From contig FN649729.1 of the NCBI GenBank assembly GCA_000310025.1, positions 787,483-804,676 on the forward strand: a DNA stretch of 17,194 nucleotides, read 5' to 3'. Positions 1 through 9,000 of the stretch are shown piece after piece. This DNA is from Ectocarpus siliculosus. Its lineage: Eukaryota > Sar > Phaeophyceae > Ectocarpales > Ectocarpaceae. The translations under genes and the position numbers were made by a program. The notes beneath the pieces are model-generated. The model was not told the DNA's origin, did no database searches, and saw only the letters and a list, made by a program, of their open reading frames with translations. Numbering within the stretch: the first letter of the stretch is position 1; every line of letters begins with the position of its first letter.

Positions 1-360
1 GGGGGGGGGGGGGGGGGGTCGGTGTCGAAGACTGCTGTCCACCGAAATCTAGTGGCAAAACGCACAAATATTCTCAGGAGCTCAACCAATCCAAACACAA
101 GGGCAACCCCCTCCCGCCTCCCCGCTGTTATCCGTATGTAAGGAAGTAAACACAAGATGCCGAACACCCTTAGCAGGATGCAGCGCACCCTCCATGCAAC
201 TCGCCGAATATCTCACGGCGCTTCGCGCTAGGTGATGTGCAAGCCTGGTTTCGGTGAGAACCCGGCGTGCTTCGTCCCGGCTTTGAAGGGATGCTTGGTC
301 AATGGTCTAACGACTACGGCATGCCCGGCTATGAGCACCCCCCCTCCCCCCGCCTGCTGT
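1..360. other. Downstream flank of the CRAL-TRIO gene
   Basis: It starts with an 18-G run, which is likely to mark a hard-to-sequence spot. It should hold the 3' UTR and polyadenylation site of the minus-strand gene, but I see no clear poly(A) signal. Short frames here show no recognisable coding character. One copy of the 8-mer ACTGCTGT lies at 31-38. Confidence 0.4.
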
Positions 361-481
361 CTACAAACTGGCTGCATCGCTGGAGAAGTACACCGCCGGG
401 TCGTACTGCCATGTCGACTTGCCTCCCGCGAAGGACAGGAGTTGACTCGGGTGGATGTACTTGGCGGTTTGACCTAGTGCC
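361..481 (-). CDS. CRAL-TRIO gene, last exon
   Basis: The acceptor is GCGTACAG at 482, after a pyrimidine-rich stretch. The first base completes a Thr codon from the previous exon. The exon encodes ALGQTAKYIHPSQLLSFAGG, then KSTWQYDPAVYFSSDAASL and TAG at 363-361. This is the usual C-terminal lid of the domain (a short helix, a residue pair resembling L-P, then GG and an aromatic strand). At 39 whole codons it is too short to be found without its neighbours. Confidence 0.87.
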
Positions 482-2823
482 CTGTACGCGCGCAGTGGAG
501 TCGGACAACAGCAGGTAGAGAGGATCAGGGCTGGGAAGCCGTTGTAGGCGATTGAGCTCTCTTACTTCGGTGTGACGTGTTCATAAAAAAAAAAAGGCCC
601 TCGACCCTCCCCCTCTTGTACCGTGATAAGAGGATACCCAACTATACAACCGTTTTAACGACCCTGAAATATCGGAGCCCCGCTTGTAACGGAACAAGAT
701 GTATAATATATCGGGTCGAGCACGGGTCCAACCGGTTTCGACTTCCCTCATATACCGTAGCCCCCTCTTACAAGGTACTGTTGTTGTTTTCTTCACATTG
801 AAAACCGTTCCGGTCTCCGCTCAGTACCTTCCAATGTCTGTACTGGTCCAACTGACTGTACCCTCTATATATCGGAGCCACGAACTGCATGCTCACGTGG
901 AGGGTATGAGGTGCATCTTGGCCTTGGTTCTGGCCTGCAGCAGAGGCGAGACCACCTTCCAGCAGAGCATGACGCTGGGCCCCACGTTCGTGAACAGGAC
1001 GTGCCCAAGGCGCATCGGGTAGTGGTGGCTCAGGAGCTTGAACATCTTCTTCATGTACGTCACCGGGGGGAGCTGCTTGAGGCCCATCCCTGCGAGGCGC
1101 GCGCGCGCGGGCGGCGCGACAGCACGGTGGCCAGGGGAATTGTCGGCTACTGGTGCTAGTGGAGCATGGAAGACAGACATATCCAAATCGGATTAGTATG
1201 AGTGCCGCATTGAACACCTCGAGGTGACGGAGCAGGATAGGCGGTATGGAAGAGTTCCAAATTCGGATCATTGGTGTCGCAATAGGACCCTAGGCAAGGA
1301 AAAAAGTTACACGTGCGCGATGCCGCCAGAGGGCGAGTCAGTCGTACAGGAACATGGTATTTCAACTTGCCACACATACCTTCACAGTCGATGACGATGG
1401 TATATTGCCAGCTGTTTCTTGGCATGAGGCGAATCGCCCTCTCCAGGTTGTAAATCATCAGCTTCGAGTTGCCGTCTCCCTCCATCCTTCCGTCAAGGGC
1501 TGGTCTAAAGTACACCACCGGTCGCCTACGACAACGAGCGGGCAGCAGAGCACCCGCCAAGCCAATCCGTCGCATGATCAGTAAGTGGTGCACACATAGA
1601 CTAACCCGACGTCGATTCGGACGTGAAATCAAATGGTAACCAACACAGCCGCATGATACTGCTGCTCGTCATTGCGAGTAGGACCTCCGTGTGTGGGGGG
1701 GGGAGGGTACGTCAACAGCGCCATCCATGTTGTCCGAGCACAAAAAGGCGCCCGGAGGCGCGTCGCCGCTTTCCCTGACTTTTGGACCTTTTGCTCCCAA
1801 AAATAGCACCCAGGGGAATATAGGCGGTGGCTATTTCGGTAATGAACGAGTTCTTGCTCGGAATCTCGCGGCGAGCCCATACTCTTGCCGCGTACGTGCG
1901 CGTATATATGTCAAGTCACCTGCTGAGATCGTGGCCCTTCACAATGATGGCCCCACGGCATCCTTGGTCGACTACGTCCTCCTTTCGGAGGCGATCTGCC
2001 CCGATCTTTTCCCTCCAGGCGATGGACTCCTCGATGAAGTCGCTCACCCGCTTGCCATCGTGCTCCAACGCCCAAAACGCCGCCTCCAAAAACCTGTAAA
2101 ACGGCGTACGTGTACGTGTTAAGACAAAACACAACAACAGGGTGTTGTTGTTTTCTTTGTTGTTTTCTTCGTTGTTGTTTGTTGTTGTTGTTGTTGTCTT
2201 GACCTTATGCAGTTGAAATTGGCGAACATATACACACCGAAAGCTTCCCGCGTACAGCAGTATCGGCCCTTTTCACACCAAAGGAACTTCGCCACAAGAG
2301 AGTCAGGCTGAGATTTTGTGGTCAAGTCATGCTTCAAACAAAAAGGAGGTGCGGCTTTCGCGGTAACAGCTTCACGATTAGACGAGTGGATATCGAGACA
2401 CAGCAGACGCTATCGACACGAGGTGCTACGCCGCCACCTCTGCTGCGTTTGCTTCGAGTGTTTCCTTGGATGCCATGACCAAGAACAAGTCATTCCCCTG
2501 TTTCAAGACAAGCTGCAGCACACCGCACCCGCCGTATCACACGAGCGTGGTATCAAATCGTTTCTCGAGGCCCTACCATGAGCCTGCGCTCCCACAACCA
2601 AACCCTATACATCCAACACACCCGCTAGTGGCACGCCTTAGGGCTTGGGCTAGGGCAACTACCGTAACTCATGACCCCACCTTCCAAAAGCAACGGTATC
2701 TAGCTCGTGGTGGACCTTCTTGGCGCGTCTCTCCAGGCCCGGCTTCGCCGCAACCTCGTTCCTCAGCTCCTGCAGCACCCCTCGATACCTGACGGGGATT
2801 GGCCCTCCGTGCTGCCACGACCC
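361..2823 (-). CDS. CRAL-TRIO (Sec14-like) lipid-binding protein, five exons, N-terminus not included
   Basis: Joining complement 2823-2681, 2093-1920, 1525-1380, 1089-897 and 481-361 gives 777 nt: 258 residues plus a TAG stop. All four introns are GT-AG and every junction is phase-consistent (2, 2, 1, 2). Residues about 40-80 (AFGRFLEAAFWALEHDGK, then SIAWREKIGADRL) match the CRAL-TRIO N-terminal helical domain. RPVVYFRPALDG (106-117), ERAIRLMP, VIDCEG (150-155), HHYPMRLGHVLFTNVGP, CWKVVSPLLQARTKAK and the C-terminal KYIHPSQLLSFAGGK follow the order of the Sec14 lipid-binding domain. Family members bind or exchange phospholipids or other small lipophilic ligands at membranes; the ligand here cannot be read from sequence. 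The 5' end is unresolved: the first exon listed begins phase 0 with GSWQHGG and has no Met. The best upstream candidate is 4583-4107. Family assignment is firm; the orthologue is not determined. Confidence 0.88.
645..880. repeat. Three diverged copies of a unit of about 37 bp within an intron
   Basis: Copies at 645-681, 727-764 and 847-880 share the pattern CCAAC-like start, GACCCT or TACCCT middle, and a TATCGGAGCC-like end (ATATCGGAGCC, ATACCGTAGCC, ATATCGGAGCC). They lie in the CRAL-TRIO intron 482-896, roughly 82 and 120 bp apart. This could be the core of a degraded dispersed element. Confidence 0.55.
801..817 (+). repeat. Dispersed repeat, copy 1 (intron of the CRAL-TRIO gene)
   Basis: A 17-bp core, AAAACCGTTCCGGTCTC, is identical to 15370-15386. 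Similarity extends on both sides: a GTT-rich stretch and TCTTC/TTCTTC upstream, CAGTACCTT downstream. The whole related stretch is about 60 bp (779-838). Confidence 0.6.
897..1089 (-). CDS. CRAL-TRIO gene, lipid-binding domain exon 2
   Basis: The acceptor is CTCGCAG at 1090, after an unusual (GC)n-rich stretch instead of a plain pyrimidine tract. The donor after 897 is CCAC|GTGAGC. It encodes YMKKMFKLLSHHYPMRLGHV, VLFTNVGPSVMLCWKVVSPL and ARTKAKMHLIPS. The HYPxRLGH motif and the WKVVSPLL helix are diagnostic for CRAL-TRIO. Without splicing the frame reads on into a stop at 895-893. Confidence 0.92.
1380..1525 (-). CDS. CRAL-TRIO gene, lipid-binding domain exon 1
   Basis: The acceptor is TTGTCGTAG at 1526 and the donor after 1380 is GAAG|GTATGT. 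It encodes RPVVYFRPALDGRMEGDG, then a helix ending LERAIRLMPRN and the strand YTIVIDCEG. Sec14-family proteins show the same order: RPV(V/I)Y, a helix with an ERA-type motif, then an IDxEG strand. Phase 2 in, phase 1 out. Confidence 0.9.
1920..2093 (-). CDS. CRAL-TRIO gene, N-terminal domain exon
   Basis: The acceptor is TTTTACAG at 2094 and the donor after 1920 is GCAG|GTGACT. It encodes FLEAAFWALEHDGKRVSDF, then FIEESIAWREKIGADRL, which is the signature of the helix before the Sec14 lipid-binding fold, where a helix ends in WR. It continues to GAIIVKGHDLS just before the RPVVY strand. The first base completes an Arg codon from the previous exon and the last two bases begin another Arg codon. 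Confidence 0.87.
2131..2198. repeat. GTT microsatellite with a perfect hairpin
   Basis: ACAACAACA at 2131-2139 and TGTTGTTGT at 2143-2151 form a 9-bp stem around GGG. Imperfect GTT/TTC repeats follow to 2198. It lies in the intron between CRAL-TRIO exons 2681-2823 and 1920-2093. Confidence 0.7.
2681..2823 (-). CDS. CRAL-TRIO gene, exon upstream of the N-terminal domain
   Basis: The acceptor follows a long CT/T-rich tract ending in TTTGTAG at 2824. The donor after 2681 reads AAG|GTGGGG. The exon encodes 47 residues plus two bases of an Arg codon. It is rich in Lys, Arg and Glu (LQELRNEVAAKPGLERRAKK) and leads into the CRAL-TRIO-N helix. Its phase-2 end fits the next exon exactly. Its phase-0 start fits the donor at 4106. 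The 587-bp intron that follows contains the GTT microsatellite. Confidence 0.75.
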
Positions 2824-4106
2824 CTACAAATATTAAAAAAAACAAAGAGAGAGAGAGAGCAGCCATCTTGGAATGAAAATAACGGGAGGTTGCGTCACAA
2901 ACAGCAGTAACACGCTGAGTACTACCACGAGCGAGGGTGCCTAAAGTCAGAACTTCGTTGGAATCCCGCCCCTGATCTCAAGCTTTGCGCGCTTCATTCT
3001 GCGGATGTGGCTACACGTAAAAGAGCCTCGCTCTACTCAAGGTGGCCCAACCGACCACGGTGAAGAGGTGAGAAGTGCGCTCTTGGTCGACGGGGGTTCA
3101 TCCCGGTGGCCGCTCGCGTTGAGAGCCTGCGCTAAAATCTCGACGCACGGCATCTGCGAGACCTCGGTTGTAGAGCACACCGTACTCATCGAGTACCCCG
3201 GAGTTTAAGAATTTTTCAGGCTCAACTGAGGGCACACTAGACCTGAAAACTTGGCCGTAAGCAAACTCGGCTAAAATCTAGCAAGTGCATGCTGTAAAAC
3301 CTGATAACGATAGTCGATGTTGGGGTGCCGCAATTGGCGGAGACGTGGCACCCCCGTGTTAGCGTTTTTTCTCCACAACCAGAAGGTACCACTAACTGCC
3401 GAAAAGGATGATTTTGGAAACATCTCGTGGAGGGCTTTCCTCAGAGGTATCGGTTGGTGTTCACACCCTCCTAGCTGTGGAGAAATACGCTATGAAAACG
3501 CTGACACGGGGGTGTCATCCCTCCGCCAATTACGGTACATGTACAGCAAATAAAGCAATACATGCACAGCAGTACCCCACAGGAAACGGATGTAGTTAGG
3601 CCGCTGTTCGCACAACTCAACAACTACGTATTTAGCTGGCTCCCCAGCATAGACAGCAGTCTGGGCGGCGTGTGAACAGATAAGGCGGCTGGATTTAGCG
3701 TTCACCAGTCGCACCCGGTATCAGGCGGTGACCGCAGTCGTACGCATTGTATGTTCTGGCTAAACAGCGGTAGACTACGTGTAGTCCTGTGTATCAGACA
3801 CTTAGGGGCGTAGGTTGATTTGTAGGGTTACTGCAATTGCAATATAAGAAGACTTTCGCAGAGTAAACCGGCATCAGCTTGAGTATGAGAGGCGTGTATG
3901 CATACAAATTGCCAATGGCAAACAGCAGTGAGTAGTACAGTTCATGCTCCTTTCATGTGGAGGGTTCTCTTTACGCCTCTGTCCGCCGTGAACAAAACAT
4001 TCATTATGCGTCGTGCGGTGCGTGAACTGCTGCTGCTGTGGGCTGTGCCTCGATGTTCATGATACTGCGTATGTGCGTCTCCGACGTGCTGTCACGATGC
4101 GCTTAC
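2824..4106. other. Long putative intron or intergenic stretch
   Basis: If 4107-4583 is the first exon of the CRAL-TRIO gene, this is its 1,283-bp first intron; otherwise it is upstream DNA. No frame here shows convincing coding character on either strand. It contains the foldback element at about 3325-3540 and four copies of ACAGCAGT (2901, 3566, 3653, 3922). A minus-strand frame from a Met at 3187 is open for 50 codons but has no donor that fits. Confidence 0.45.
3325..3540. mobile_element. Foldback (MITE-like) element with inverted terminal repeats of about 46 bp
   Basis: The left arm 3325-3370 and right arm 3493-3540 are imperfect inverted repeats. Both contain CAATTGGCGGA/TAATTGGCGGA, GGCACCCCCGTGTTAGCG/GACACCCCCGTGTCAGCG and a T run when read in the same sense. 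The interior is about 120 bp with no transposase-like frame. A possible 4-bp duplication, ATGT, is found outside (3317-3320 and 3539-3542), but its exact boundary is unclear. It fits a miniature inverted-repeat transposable element or a similar hairpin element. Confidence 0.65.
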
Positions 4107-4583
4107 CCTTCTCGCTTGCCGCAGCAAGCGAAGACGCTTCAGCGTGGTGAAGTCGACCACCACGCCAATCCAGCGCTTCAGTAGTCGAAGCAAGTTTAGG
4201 ATGACATGTTTTGGGTGCGCGTGGGTGCGGCTCTCTTTCGCCTCCTTCGCCGCTAGCTCCGCTGCCTTCCGCTTGGCCCATCGTTTCCGCGATCTCCACC
4301 ACCGCGACTGAGGGTTGCTTTCATCGAATAGTTCTGAGCTTGTGCCCCCTCGTATCAAAAAGAGTGATCTGCTGGTGAGCAACTCGTCTGTTGCGAGCGA
4401 CAGCGATCGCCTGCTGCCCGTGAGGTGGCGGTTCGGTCTCAACCGTTTCGAGTTCCAGCAGCAGGCCTCTGCTGCTGCTGACGCGTGTTTTCTGCTGCCC
4501 ACCACGCGAGCACTACATGCGTTTGAAGCAGCGCCGATGATGATCAAGCTTGATATTGCGCCCATGGCGTCCTTGAAACCCAT
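4107..4583 (-). CDS. Candidate N-terminal exon of the CRAL-TRIO gene (unrecognised sequence)
   Basis: A minus-strand frame is open from 4730 to 4092 and ends in a good donor, AGAAGG|GTAAGC, after 4107. From the Met at 4583 it encodes 159 residues; a second Met lies at 4565 and a more distal one at 4730. The N-terminal part has a short hydrophobic stretch (SSLIIIGAA). The C-terminal half is strongly basic and helical (RSRKRWAKRKAAELAAKEAK, then LNLLRLLKRWIGVVV). It ends in phase 0 and the exon at 2823 starts in phase 0, so the two could join through a 1,283-bp intron (4106-2824), giving about 417 residues. I do not recognise the domain. An internal acceptor, an additional exon between the two, or a separate gene cannot be excluded. 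The plus strand is also open over part of this stretch. Confidence 0.42.
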
Positions 4584-5699
4584 GGCCTGTACTAGCAGCC
4601 ACCACACACCTCCCTCCTGTTGGCATGCACGTGACACATACCAGGCAGCAGGACCCGCGTGAGTGAACGGAGACGGGGGCACCGTAGCACAATTGGCATC
4701 CACATACCCCTCCGATGTACGCCGACACACCTAAGCAAGTGAACCTGGTGCATGCCCGCACTGCGGGCGCTCACCGGCACACGGACAGCACCCAAGCCGT
4801 TCCTTGATGAAGACCCTGAAGAAGAAATTCTCCATATACCAATCGAGCCAGAAGGTTAGAGCGGGGTTGGATTACAAGGCCCTGCAAGGCTTCTCTTTGA
4901 AAAGTTTGTTGCTGGTAGTCCGGCGTTGCTGTCGAAGCTGACTCTCTTGAGCATCCTTTTGAGCTTTTGAGAAGGCAGCGCCTGTGTGCAGAGCATGCTC
5001 TGAGCGTCCCCGTACTGCCGCTGCATGAAGTAGCTCGGTGGGCGCACTCGGAGTGGTGGTTGTTGAGTCCGAAGTGTTCAAGGGGACTAGCAATATGCAC
5101 AGCAGCACCACTGCTGTGCATGGATATTTCGATTCAGCAGTACAAATGGATATGAGGGGGGGGGGGGGCAGCAGTCGAGGCACATGTGTGTGAAACCACA
5201 GAAAAATTTCTTTTATCTCACTGCTGGTGTCACCTCGCGGCTGCGTCGAAGTGCAGCTGCGGGTTTCGTGGCCCGACTCACGGGCTAGCTGAGCTACATA
5301 AACTGGCAATGGTGTGACCTGTTGGTGTGTGCAGCCGCAACAACAGGTAATGCCTTGATCAGCTTTGTTTGCGTACACCTATACGTGAGTCCCCAGAGCT
5401 GTAACCGACGGTGGTTGGTGTGGTTGGTGGTTCAATCTACCGAGAGCCGTACTGCTGTGTCGAGAGATCGACTTGGCCCCTTACGACTGCCACGAGTCGC
5501 CTGAAGGGCAGATATAGCTGTAGTCTAAACAGATTTCGCCCGACCTAGCTGCTTTTCTCTTACAGCAGTCTAGTCCCGACCGATGTCATCTACTCCTTGT
5601 CTTGCTGTCTCCTGTGGCGGTGCCGATACCACTCTGCACACAGCAAGGGCGGTTTAGTCACCAAAAGGATTGACTGCTGTCCCCCGGCTATCATAACAA
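4584..5699. promoter_or_regulatory. Presumed shared upstream region between divergent genes
   Basis: It lies between the candidate start of the minus-strand gene and the first recognised exon of the plus-strand gene, about 1.1 kb. It carries four exact copies of ACTGCTGT/ACAGCAGT (5110, 5451, 5562, 5673), a 15-bp G run at about 5155-5168, and no obvious TATA box. A minus-strand stretch at about 4872-5100 is open in more than one frame with coding-like composition, but I cannot assign it to a gene. Confidence 0.35.
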
Positions 5700-6011
5700 A
5701 TGTATGTCGCACTGATTGTTCTCTGCTCCGGCCTGCTCCATGCGACACCTTTTGGGCAAAAGCAGGTTCGAAAGCTCTGGTGCGACTACAGCGAGGCCAA
5801 GAGTGGCATAGAAAGCCCCTATAGCAGCTCAACTACTAGCGCAGAGAGTCGGGAAGGAGACGACTATGATGCCGGCGCGTCAGCATTCCCTCCCTCTTTG
5901 TCCAGCGCTGGCTCGATAGCAGCAGGCCAGGGGCCGGCGCGCGCCCTCCGCGCGTTCGTAGATGCGGTGGATTTGACCGATGCTAGACAAGCTGCTGTTC
6001 TCCAAAACCTG
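5700..6011 (+). CDS. BEACH-family gene, first recognised exon
   Basis: The donor after 6011 is CCTG|GTGAGT, phase 0. Coding character is clear from VRKLWCDYSEAKSGI onward, ending in ALRAFVDAVDLTDARQAAVL. The start is uncertain. A Met at 5700 has an in-frame stop just upstream (5694-5696), but it would give a hydrophobic leader (MYVALIVLCSGLLHA) that is unusual for a cytosolic BEACH protein. An AG at 5764-5765, phase 0, after a moderately pyrimidine-rich stretch, would make 5766 the exon start, with the true start codon in an unseen upstream exon. I favour the second reading slightly. Confidence 0.65.
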
Positions 6012-9000
6012 GTGAGTCTTGACTCGTGTGTGATCATGACCCAAGATGCCTTGCCAGTGGTAAATGCGTTGCAGGATTTGACAAACTTGATCGGACTCTC
6101 TTTATACGAGCATGTCGTAATTAGCCCAGGTCGACTCTTTGCTGTGTTGTTGGGGTCGAGAGGTGGAGGCTAACTGCGGCCCGTATTAGCCGGAGTGGTT
6201 GTTTTGGCGGAAGTCAAAGTGCGCTGCTACCTCTGTCTGACCAGCACAAGCTACAACATATACTGTGTGACGTTCGCAAGTCTGATACTTCAGTTTGACA
6301 AGTCTGATACTTGCAAACGAAATGTTGTTGTCCTTGTTTTCGTTTTGGTGAGGACGATCGGGATCAACCAAGCATGTGAATCGTCCGTTCGAAGTGACCC
6401 TGTCACGACCGTTTCCGATGTCGAATGACTGGAGACAGGCCACGCATACGGTACCGTCGAACTGTGGTTTTCCCGCTGGCCTTTCATCCCCATCTCCATG
6501 CTTCTGTGCCTTCTGCAGGACGACGTTGGTCAGGGGGAGCTCGTGTCCACATTGATAGAGCTAGCGAGGGGCTTGGTGGGAGCAGACGATGCGCGTGGGG
6601 GGTCAATCCCGCTCGCCGTGACAGCTGGCGATGTGGCTCTCGCGGAGAAGTCCCTAACGGTGGCGCAGACTTGTCTCGCCGGAACAACGTAAGAAGGGAG
6701 CACACACCTGCGCTTCCTCGTTGTCGTTGTTGTCGTGCCTTGTAGGATGACGTCAAGGCGTTTCCCGCGAGCCATGTGGTACATGTGCCGTAGCACCCTG
6801 CCTGGAGCAGGCTTTTTCGTAGACTCATGTACTGAACCCCCCCCTAGAAGCAGGAATGGGTTTACTGCTGTCGCCTCCAAAGGGGTGAGTGCCCCCACGA
6901 TGGATTGAAGCCACGTACTACGGTGAACAGGGCACAAGAGCACATAACGCCTCTGTCTGTCTGTCTGTCTGTCTGTCCTCTGTCTCTTTCTCTGATTCTC
7001 TGTCTGTCTGGCTGGCTGGCTGGCTGGCTGGCCGGCTGGCTGGCTCTCTCGATGCGCCAGCACCGCAAAACAGCCGACAGAATGGAAGGAGAACCTGAGA
7101 CATCTGGTGGCGATACTCGCCGCTGAAGAGGGCGCCCCCGACGGCCAGATGCTTGTGCCCTTGGACACGGACATGTGCCGCAGGATGCTAGACGTGAAGG
7201 CTGCCGCTCTGGGAGTGTTGAAGCTGGTGGTGACTGACCATGAAAAGGTGGTGGGACTCGGGATCTACGGAGGCTTCCAGGTGTGTTTTCTGTGTGTGTC
7301 ATGTGTCAGCCTCGTGATGGGATACTCCGAGGTTTGTCCCCATTTTTGTTTCACACAAACATGTTGCTATTTAGTCTTACTTCGAAGTATTATATTTGTA
7401 AAGGCATAAAGCGAATCGTGTTGCCCGAGTGCTGGAGGGTACTCTGAGTTTTGTCACCATTGTGTTGCGCACACGTTGCTAGTCTTTCCTTATATTTGTC
7501 AGGCGTCAAGCGCATTGCGTTGCCGGGCTGCTGGGCAGGAACGTTCTGCATCGAATCAGAGGCGGCAGACGCCCCTTCGTGCGGAAACTTAACCCTGATT
7601 GTGTATGCCTGCCTCCTGCTATGCCTCCACCCGTACCGACCCTCCTATTGCCACGCCAGACCATAGCACACCTGGCTCTCCCGAGGGGCTCGCTGCTGCG
7701 GCCTCAGGCGGTGGAACTTCTCGCCTTATTTCTCGCCATGCCCCGGCCCGATCCCGAATCTGCGGCACGTCGAGAGCCAAGGGGGAGAACGGGCCGGTGG
7801 GTTGGTCGGTTTGGAGGCGGCGGCGGCGGCGGCGGCGGAGGTGCTAGTCGTAGTCCTCGCTTTAGCGGCGACTGCTGCGGGGAGGGGGAAGACGAGGGCG
7901 GGGTGGCGGCCTCGTCGTCTTCTTTCGCAGACGCCGCGAGCTTCGTCTTGAGGTATGTAGGCGGTGCAGGAGTGTCTCTGTGGCCAGAAATGATTCTTTG
8001 TAGAGACGGAGGCGGGGAACGATGTTGTCGTCTTGTTTTCAATAGGATTCGCGAAAACCTAGAAAGCCCAGCCCCGTAGATGTGCACGGCCGGATATAGA
8101 ACGACGTCAAGACACATATGCCAGGGTATATCCGATATGTCGAGTAGCGTCCAAGATCATATCGGGCTATCGTGAGCGCGGTCTCGAGGAAGGGGCTCCG
8201 TGTATGATAGTTCGCAACAACGGTACACCGGTTTAGCAGTGTCTCACAGACTAGTTTTCCTCGTCGTCCTGTCCCTCGCCCCCTCCCAGCTCGTTCCAAG
8301 CACTCGTTTCGTCCGGGCGAGATGCCAGCGAAACATCCTCATCCGCGACGTTCGGATTTCCATATAGCGGCGCCCAAGGTTTCCCCCCGGGGCAACTGCC
8401 GATGGCGGTTGTACCCCAGTCTCTGATGGAAGAGGCCTCGCGAATATCGGCGCTCGAAGCACATCGGACTGCGCTATGGGATGATCCTTGTCCTTCCGTC
8501 GCCGACTCTAGTTGCAACTTAGGCGATGCTGGGGAGGGGGTGGGCAGCGGCGATGGTGATGGGCCAGCCAAGCCGCAAAAAGAGCAAGCGGGTGTCGCTG
8601 ACCCCAGGGATGTCGCGGAGATGATGCTTGCGGGTGGCGTGCTTGCAGTTCTCGCCGATGTCATCGCGCCGTGTCGAGCCGAGGGGGCTTCAGGCGGAGA
8701 CACTCACGCCACCGAGTCGGGAGCGGAGAGCAGCTTGAACGCGCCCGACAGCGAGAGCTCGCGTCTCGAGGCTCTCGAAGCCGCCGTCGCCATGGTGGAA
8801 GGGCGGCCGAACGCGCAGAGGGACTTCGTTCGGCTGGGCGGGCACTCCCGCATCTGTAGCCTGGTCCACGACGTGGCCGAGAGGGGGAAGCAGAGCGCCC
8901 TGCACCCGCCGGCTGACTCGGCTGCGGAGAGCAGCAGCCGACGCAGCCATAGCCGGAGCAAGCCTCGCGCGGACACCTCCCCGGGGGGGGAAGGACAGCC

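Noticed and set aside
232-518. Two short plus-strand frames near the left end
   Set aside because: They are antisense to the last CRAL-TRIO exon, which fits phase and family.
1691-2122. A 143-codon plus-strand open frame
   Set aside because: It overlaps the CRAL-TRIO N-terminal domain exon on the other strand and resembles no family I know.
3061-3187. A minus-strand first exon starting MSTVCSTTEVSQM
   Set aside because: Open for 50 codons, but the possible donors are weak and not clearly in phase with the exon at 2823.
4315-4662. A 115-codon plus-strand open frame
   Set aside because: It is antisense to the longer minus-strand frame that ends in a good donor. No splice signals or homology support it.
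6530-7174. A 214-codon minus-strand open frame
   Set aside because: It runs through the TCTG/GCTG microsatellite, translating it as DRQTDRQ and PASQPASQ repeats, and overlaps exons 2 and 3 on the plus strand.
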